A model generated the notes under the pieces. That model was not told the DNA's origin, searched no databases, and was given only the letters and a program-made list of their open reading frames with translations. A program made the translations under genes and the position numbers. A DNA stretch of 64,000 nucleotides. Source: Megalobrama amblycephala (Eukaryota > Chordata > Actinopteri > Cypriniformes > Xenocyprididae). This document shows, in pieces, positions 46,401 to 55,100 of the stretch; position 1 is the stretch's first letter; each line of letters opens with the position of its first letter. The stretch lies in assembly GCF_018812025.1 (NCBI RefSeq), contig NC_063065.1, forward strand, positions 31,288,642 to 31,352,641, given 5' to 3'.

Positions 46401-49154
46401 TTCTTTTCAATCAACAGAATCACAGGTCTAAATGATGTATCTGATAATACTGTAAATACTGACAGTATATGCGCTGTCCATGAGCACAGATATATGCCTA
46501 AAACAAATCTGCCAGCTCCATAATTTGAAGTTCATCGATCCAAAGGGTCTTTCTCTACGTTCCCTGTTTGATCATTTGTTCATTCTGACCTTCGGTCAAC
46601 ACTGCAGTCAGTGGTTTGTACATCAGGGTCATGTCCTGTCTTTTAGCTTGCAAAGATACACTTTAAGCAACAATACAGTAATTTTTAAACAATAGTTGGG
46701 TTAAATAAAACCTATACGTTAAATCAACCCAATTGCTGGGTTTGTCCATTTTCAGCCCAACTTGGGTTGTTTAAACCCAGCATTTTTTAGTGTATAATAT
46801 TCTTTCTCAGCCCTGAAATTCAAACCATTTTCAAATGCCACCCCCAGTATGCCGTATATTAATATCATAAAAGTGTGACTAGTATCATAAATCAATGACT
46901 AGTCTTTAGTCGGCGGCAGCTGCGCCTGCAACCCAGTCAGATCCTTTATGAATCCGGTTCAAAAACCCAGACTGGAATAATTCATTTACAAATCCATTTC
47001 CAGGTCAACCCACAGCGAATAGCTGGTCTGTTCCTCACACATATCTATAACATTTGACTTTCAAACACTTATAATATTTGGGCCACTTTTATGACACGCT
47101 CATAGTGAACAATTCCTTTAATTTCTGTACTAATTCTGTTGGATCTAAACCAACGGTTCTTAATTCATTTTAGTGTTTTTGTTAATCGATTAAAATAATT
47201 TAACTTCACTAACTTAACCTAACTTTTTTTTTCTTTTGAAAAAAAAAAAAAAAAAAAAAGCATTGCTTCTGTTTGTTTTCCAGTTTCTCTTTTTAAAAAA
47301 AAAAGGATTAAAAACAAGCAGTTCTGCCATAATTATAGCAGAAAACTGGCAGAAGTACCTTACCTTCGGGGCTTTGAAAATTGTGCTGGACTTTGAGTCA
47401 AAAAAGTTGAGAATCACGTGACGTCGCGACTGCAGAATTACAGACTTTCGTGTCTCAGAGGTGTCGGTTTTGATATAATTGTCCACATTTTCACAGCGTT
47501 TCTGGACTAAATTGATTCAGACATATAATTTCAGGTGTATGATGTGCCAGAAACATAAAAGAAGTTGGCTACTTCAGAGCCTAGTTTCTCAAAGCATCAC
47601 TTATATTCCTGTAAATCTATGGTGTGGATGTGTGGTAAAATTGGTGGCAAAAACATTGTTGTCTCCTCAAAGTTGTAAAATGAGTTCAGTACAAAATATG
47701 GACAAACTATCCAGCTTGGGAGGTCAGTGGAGTTAAAACATGCTGGTTTAGATCTGTATATTATTGATAAATCATCATACATCTATATTTATTCACACTT
47801 CTTTATTTACAGCGTGTTTAAAAAGAGCAGGTCTGTGATTCTGACAGCAACATGAAGTAGACTAAACATTTCTGTGCATTTATAAAGCACTATTGTGGTG
47901 AAGAAAAGACCTAAATGGGCGTATTTTATAGCACTGAGTAAAGTGTATACACAGCTAAAACAATATATATATCCATCCAGACTAGTGTGTTTCAGCAAAA
48001 GTGTCAAGTGAAGACAAGATTTTAATACAAGATGTTTTATTATGAGCATCTGTCTGGAACCAGCAAACACACACAAGTGGAGTGAAAATCTCTCTTGGCC
48101 AATCAAATTTGAGGACCAGAACTAACAGTCATAAGAGTTGCAAATACAAGAACATGAAATTTTCTGCACGATACATACGGTATTATCTTCAAACACTTAC
48201 ATGTAGACAAGCACATACTCACAATACAGTACTAGGCCTATACACTGTGCTCTTACTGTAAAACAATCCCACCCAGCTGTACACACATATGGTTTATGCA
48301 TTTTCTGGTCTGGTTTAAGCACTCTAGCAGTCTTGAATCTGAACATAAGAGCATTTTAGCAATAAATGCTAGAGCTATATTTGCAGTTGACAGATCTCTC
48401 TGTCTGTCTGTCTGTCTTTCTAACCATCTATTCAACAAACTAAATTCATTTTTTAGATGTTTTTGCTGTGACAAAAGTCCTTCAGAATAATAGCTGGCCG
48501 CGTGTGAGGGCTGTGGAAGCTCACAACACATAAACGCATGTGTTTGTTTACATGCGTGCGTACGTGCCGTATGCGATTTGATTCTGAAACGGGCTCGAGA
48601 CGCTCCAAAACTGTAAAACCTCAGCAGTAAAACCCAAAGGCCACATGAAAGTAACCAGAGAGGACTGGTTATCTAGCGACTCTCGACCAGAGGACCCTCG
48701 CAGGGACTGAAGCTTTATATGGAGCTGGGGAGGCTTTTGTGGTCTTTTAACAGTCCTGAAATCCGAAATGGGGAGGATTTCGACCAAGTTTGGGGTTATC
48801 TTGGGACATTTTTCTCCTACTAAAGTTAGGAGCTTGTTTAAAGAGTTACACCGCAGGATAATTTTTAAAAATCAAAAAAGTGAGAAGCCCTCTGTTTGCT
48901 AGCCTGGAGCGTTAAACTTCATAGCAGCATCCAGTAAACTGAACCATTTGATGCTGACTGTACAGAAAAGACATTTGCACGTAAACTAATGTTCCCTTTC
49001 AAGGGATCTCATGCTGTCTTGATTGACGCTATGCAAACGGTCTGCGTGAAGCAAGAGTGAAATCAGTCCAATGGTGTGACAAGATGTCAGAGGCGGGTGA
49101 CATCACGACCAGGAAACTATAAAGCATGCCCAAACAGTGTCTTTGTGTATGTAA

Positions 49155-49194
<40 letters not shown>

Positions 49195-52100
49195 ACACAT
49201 TTTTAATGTTTTATGAAGAAGTTTCGTCTGCTCACCAAGGCTGCATTTATTTAATTAAAAATTCAGATCCTTCAGAAATCATTCTAATATGCTGATCTGC
49301 TGCTCAAGAAACATTTAATGTGTACAATTGTACAAAATATTTGTGTACAATATTTTTTTTCAGGATTATTTGATGAATAGAAAGTTCAAACGAACAGCGT
49401 TTATTTGAAATATAATCTGTTGTTACATTTTAAATGTCTTTACTGCCACTTTTGATTGATTTAATGCATCCTTGCTGGAAAAAAAAAAAATTAATTTCTT
49501 TAAATTCTTCTCAAAAAAATAAAAATAAAAATTGTTACTGACCCCAAACTTTTGAACGGTAGTGTATAATGCTACAGAAGCTTTGTATTTCAGATAAATG
49601 CTGTTCTTTTGAACTTTCTATTCATCAAGGAATCCTGAAAAAAAAGTACACAACTGTTTTCAACATTGAAAATAATCATAAATGTTTATTGAGCATCAAA
49701 TCATCATATCAGAATGATTTCTGAAGGATCATGTGACACTGAAGACTGGAGTAATGATGCTGAAAATTCAGCTTTGATCACAGGAATAAATTATATTTTA
49801 TATTATATTCCAATAGAAAACAGTTATTTTAAATTGTAATAATATTTCACAATATTACTGTTTTTACTGTATTTTTAATTAAATAAATGCAATCTTGGTG
49901 AGCAGACGAAACTTATTTTAAAAAAATATTAAAAATCTTACCGATCCCAAACTTTTGAACGGTAGTGTGTGTGTGTGTGTATATTATATATATATATATA
50001 TAAGTATAAGTATAAGTATATAAGTATAACTTCTATGCTTATTATTTATAACCTGCACCTAAATAGAACTTACAAACAAAATGTCATTGGTCATTATACA
50101 TTTAAATATAATTCTAAATTAATTAGGCCTATAAATATAATAAAAATACATAAATACTTCATAATTTAATTCATAAATAATTATAATCATTATTATATGT
50201 TGTAATTAAAAAATATATCTTGATCTGAGAATGCAGTTTTTTGGACAAAATCTACTGTTATTATACAGCTGACTCTTGCTTAAATCTACAATAGTGTGGT
50301 TTTATTATGTTCACTTGTTCATCCAACAGTTATTCCAGAAATAGTATGATGTTAGAATGATAAAATTAACAAAAATGATCCTATTATCACAGTTACAGTA
50401 TGGAGTGCAAAAAGGCATTGAATGCAAATGTTGAAAAAGAAAAAATAAAGCGATTTCCAAATCATTTCCATAATGTTGTTTGCAAAAGACAAATGCTTTG
50501 TGCTTAAGATTTAAAGCTTCAGCTGTCACTATCTGTTGACTATTTATACTGTTAGAACATGCATAAGATTCTGCACACAGAAAATAAACAAGTGGATTGA
50601 ATCGTTCCCAATGAAAACCATGCAACTTGGCATTGTCTAACCAGCCCATTCCCGGCATGTGCAAGCAGAACTAACATTTAGATTCATCTGCCAGCCCAGT
50701 GGGAAAATGTGTTGACAGATTCAAAGAGTTTTTAGCAATGATTTCCTTAGTGTGCATTGGAAACCGGCATGGGCTGACAGCAGGGTGGACATTAGTCTCA
50801 TTCACAGCAGTGGACTGAACAAACACAAGCATTATGTCATTACTACTAAACCTGAACTTCAATTGAAGCCTCACCGCGTGTTACATAAAACAGACAGCAT
50901 TCAGCTGTAAGTGCGGCAGGCCGAGGGTGTAGCCGTGAAAGAAGATTACGTTTGACAGTACAACATGCACACATTTAGATCTCAACAGTTTGACATCTGA
51001 ATACATGTTCAGATTAAACAATATGTCCATGATTTGATCGCTCAAAACCCATCCTTTTCGAATATTCTCTGGAAAAACAATGCTATTGTTACTGTCCGTA
51101 TCATGTGTATCAAAGCGCTGAGGAAGATAATCATATAAACAAAATTAGAAACCTTTAAAATAGCATAATAGGGGCACTTCAATCATCTCTTTCACTCAAA
51201 TGAAAGGCTGTTTCATTACATTTAAAGGCATCATTTAGAATTTCAGGTATACGTCTATTTGTGGATATCCAAACACGAGTCCAAGTGCTATTAGGTTTGG
51301 AGCGTATATATACAGAGAATCAGCTGTCATTTGTGCCAACAGAGTTTTTACTCCGTCACTCAGACTGATTTATGTCTTCACTGATTAAGTATTGCTTTGG
51401 TCTCTGGCAGAGGAGGAATACATTCACGCAGGTCCACAAACTCACTTCAGTGTCAATGGCAGGAGAAATTTACTGGTCATAAATGTTCCTTACTGCTCAT
51501 GAAACTTTATTTGCATTAGAACTGTTCAATTCAGAGCATTAATCTTATGTGATTAATTATTTAAAAAAAAAGATTAAAGCATTTAATCACATTCTCTGAC
51601 CCTTGATTAGAGGATTTTATTACTGGAGAAGTTTTTTGATTCTTATATTTTGTTTTATTTATTCATACATTTTATGTTTTACAAACTTCAAGTACTGCTC
51701 AAAGTTTTGGGGTCAGATTTTTATTGTTTTTGTCTCTTCTGCTCACCAAAGCTGCATTTATTTGATCAAAAATACAGTAAAAATTGTGAAAAAGTATTCC
51801 AATGTAAAATAAATGTGAATATATAGTAAAGTGTAATTTATTCCTGTGATCAAAGCTGAATTTTCAGCATCATTACTCCAGTCTTCAGTGTCACATGATC
51901 CTTCAGAAATCATTCTGATATGATGATTTGCTGCTCAAGAAACATTTATGATTATTATCAATGTTGAAAACAGTTGTGGAAACTGTCACAGTTTATATTT
52001 TTCAGGATTCTTTGATGAATATAAAGCTCAAAAGAACAGCATTTATTTGAAATAGAATCTTACATAACATTATAAATGCCTTTACTGTCACTTTTGATTA

Positions 52101-55100
52101 ATTTAATGCATCTTTGATAGATAAAAATATTAATTTCTTAAAAAAAAAAAAAAATCTCACTAGCCCTTTTGAATGATGACGTATATGTTATGCATATGCT
52201 TCAATGGAATGATGAATGGCCTCTTTAAAATTCCACAGCTTTGTAGACATATTATTTAGGTTTAGCGATTTATTTCGTACACATTTCTGAATGGAACCAT
52301 GCGAAGAACATTTTTCACATTTTCTCTCAGCAGTGGTTGGGAGCTGAAAGTCAAATATACATTTCCTGTTTCCTGCAAAATGATGATGATTTCAATCCGC
52401 TTTGTCTAATTTGCAGGAAAGAGTCATTTGTCTTGCTCAATCAAGATTGCAGTACTTTTCAGACAAAACACTGGTCTGAACTTAATTTCTAGAGGAAAAA
52501 TGATCCTGATTTGTCCATTTACACAGTGATTGTTTTGTCTTGCCAGCTGTAATTAGGTACATCTGAAGTACACACGACTGTAAAAGAATGCCTGTCTGTT
52601 TAGTTCCTGTAAACCATTAGCTGGTGCAATGTTCCTTGAAACTATATCAAGGCAAATGCACCTTATTTATTATTCTGGTGGCATCTAAGTAGAACCGCAA
52701 GAACAGATGATGCTTAACAAGCCTTTGGTTATACTTAATAAAATGCAAAAAGTAAAAGTAGCACAACTGCTCAAAAACCAACGGCTGCTACGCTTTTAAA
52801 GGACGTACAGCAAGTTGCTGTGATTTCAGAAACTAGCACATGTTTAACACTAACCATGACAATTGTGAACTCTACTTCAACAAAAGAGAGCCATTAGTGC
52901 AATAGCTGCCAACCCACACACACACAGAACGAGACTCGTCTGAATTACACTTCTGATCCCCTCATTAGAATAACAGGAAGGGTGTCAAACTGCACAGACG
53001 AGCTATACTATATTGGACAAAACTGCTTTTCCAGAAACAGCAGAAACCAAATCATTGTATCTATCTTTTATTCACTCAACCGCAGAGAGTCATGATGATA
53101 AAGAGTCTCAGTCAACATTTTTGGTAGCATTACTCTGGATGAGTTAGTTGGGGCACATTTCACAGTCGTTGCTAAAATGTATGAGCCACTGAGGGGAAAA
53201 AAAAGATATACAGTTGCATGGAAAAGTATGCGAACCTCTTGCAGAATCAGTGAAAAAATGTTAACAAAATAAGAGAGATCATACAAAATGCATGTTATTT
53301 TTTATTTAGCACTGTCCTTTACATAAAAGATGTTTGCATATAGTCCACAAGACTAAAAAATATCAGAATTTATTAAAATGACCCCGTTCAAAAGTTTGTG
53401 AACCCTTGATTCTCAATACTGTGTGGATGATCTACGACTGTTTTTATGTTTTGTGATGGTTGTTCATGAGTCTGTTCTGAGGAAGATTGACTGACCTTTA
53501 ATCCCGCAGGGCCGGCTGGTCCATCGTTCCCAGGGATTCCTGGTTTCCCCTGAAGGAACACAAATATATTACAGCAGCTCAAGCCAGATTTCTCTACCAA
53601 CATGTACAGTAACACCACAATGACTAGTATTTCTCTTGATCGCTCCGTAAATATATACAAATGTGTGTATTCTGTGCAAAACAGAGCAAAAGTTTGGTCA
53701 AATATCATTGTTGTCGAATAAGATTACACAACATTACCATTGGACCAGGCTCTCCGGGAGGTCCTTGTTCTCCTTTCTCCCCCTGCTCTCCCTGTTAAAA
53801 AATGCATGTGACGATTAATATCATAAATGCTTATGACAGCATACAAATATACAAATAAGCCCTTTTAACTGCTTATTTCTTTAGAGCAGAATATAGTATT
53901 TAAATAGATAAAATAAAATAATATTTAAAAAATGAAATTAAGAACACTTTCTTTCAAACTGTCATTGCTATGATGCATCTTGACATGATACTTCAATTTT
54001 ACTAGTAATTTTACATTCCATTGTAATATTCATTTATTCTTATTGAAAAAATCTAGAACCTTTTTTCCTGGCAATCCAGCAGTACCAATATTTGGTCTCG
54101 ATGCTCCCTGAAACAAAAACGCATTATGTTTTACACAAAAGTAGATTTTTGCTTGGTATTTTTTGTCGTTTTGGCTCTTCTCCATTTGCTATATGTCTAG
54201 TTTGAATACAGTGTGTATAAAACATCTCTGGCCGACGTCAGCCATGTTCTCTCTCTATATACAAAGCCAAACAGCATCTGCTACATCCTCGTGTCAAAAG
54301 CTGAGCGTGCTTATAAAGGAAAGCACTGAGGAAGTGAAGTGCTAGTTTGCACCTGGAAGAGAAGTCTTACCATTGGTCCTGGCGGGCCCGGTTTCCCTGG
54401 CAACCCTCGTTCTCCTCGTTCTCCCTGGATGTAAAATAGAACGAATATGACTTGCAATAAAGGAAAAGAAACAGTCTGCTCACTCAATTACACCTAAAAA
54501 CTGGTAATTAGCATCCTAGACTAAAAACATCACGCTCCAGCAGAAGAGGCTCTATTCTTGCCAAATGGCTGTTTCAACTGAATTTGAGAAAGAGCATCTA
54601 AAAGCATCTCCTAAAACAGTCACTTTGTGAGTGAAGTTGTTTTGCAAGACTTACTTTCACACCCTGAAGTCCTGGATCGCCTCTCAGCCCTGATAGACCT
54701 ACGTCACCCTAAGAGACAGAAGAGTAGAAACACAACAAGAGATAAAACAACATGCTTAGCAACACTGTAAAAACGTTCCCATGACATAGATCTAACCTTA
54801 CGTTTCATGTCATATTACAGCAAAATGCTGTCAAATGCACCATTTTTGGATCATATTACTATGAATTAACCCTCTGGAGTCTGAGGCTGATTTGGGGCTT
54901 GGAGAAGTTTTGACATGCCCTGACATTTGTGCTTTTTTCAGTTGTTCATAAACATATAAATGACAAAAGTGTCATTACACTGTATTCAGCACAAACTAGG
55001 CTACAATAATATGTGAGGAACATGTATGTACATGTTTGTATTTTTGAAGGAATAACGTTTATGCATGGTTATTGAAAAAACAAAAAACTTAAGTCACTGA

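Noticed and set aside
39059..53495. Hidden collagen exons in the 14.4-kb intron
   Set aside because: I looked for AG-Gly-X-Y-GT patterns on the minus strand and saw none. The exons found already give the length expected for type XXI. A profile search would be needed to exclude a short one.
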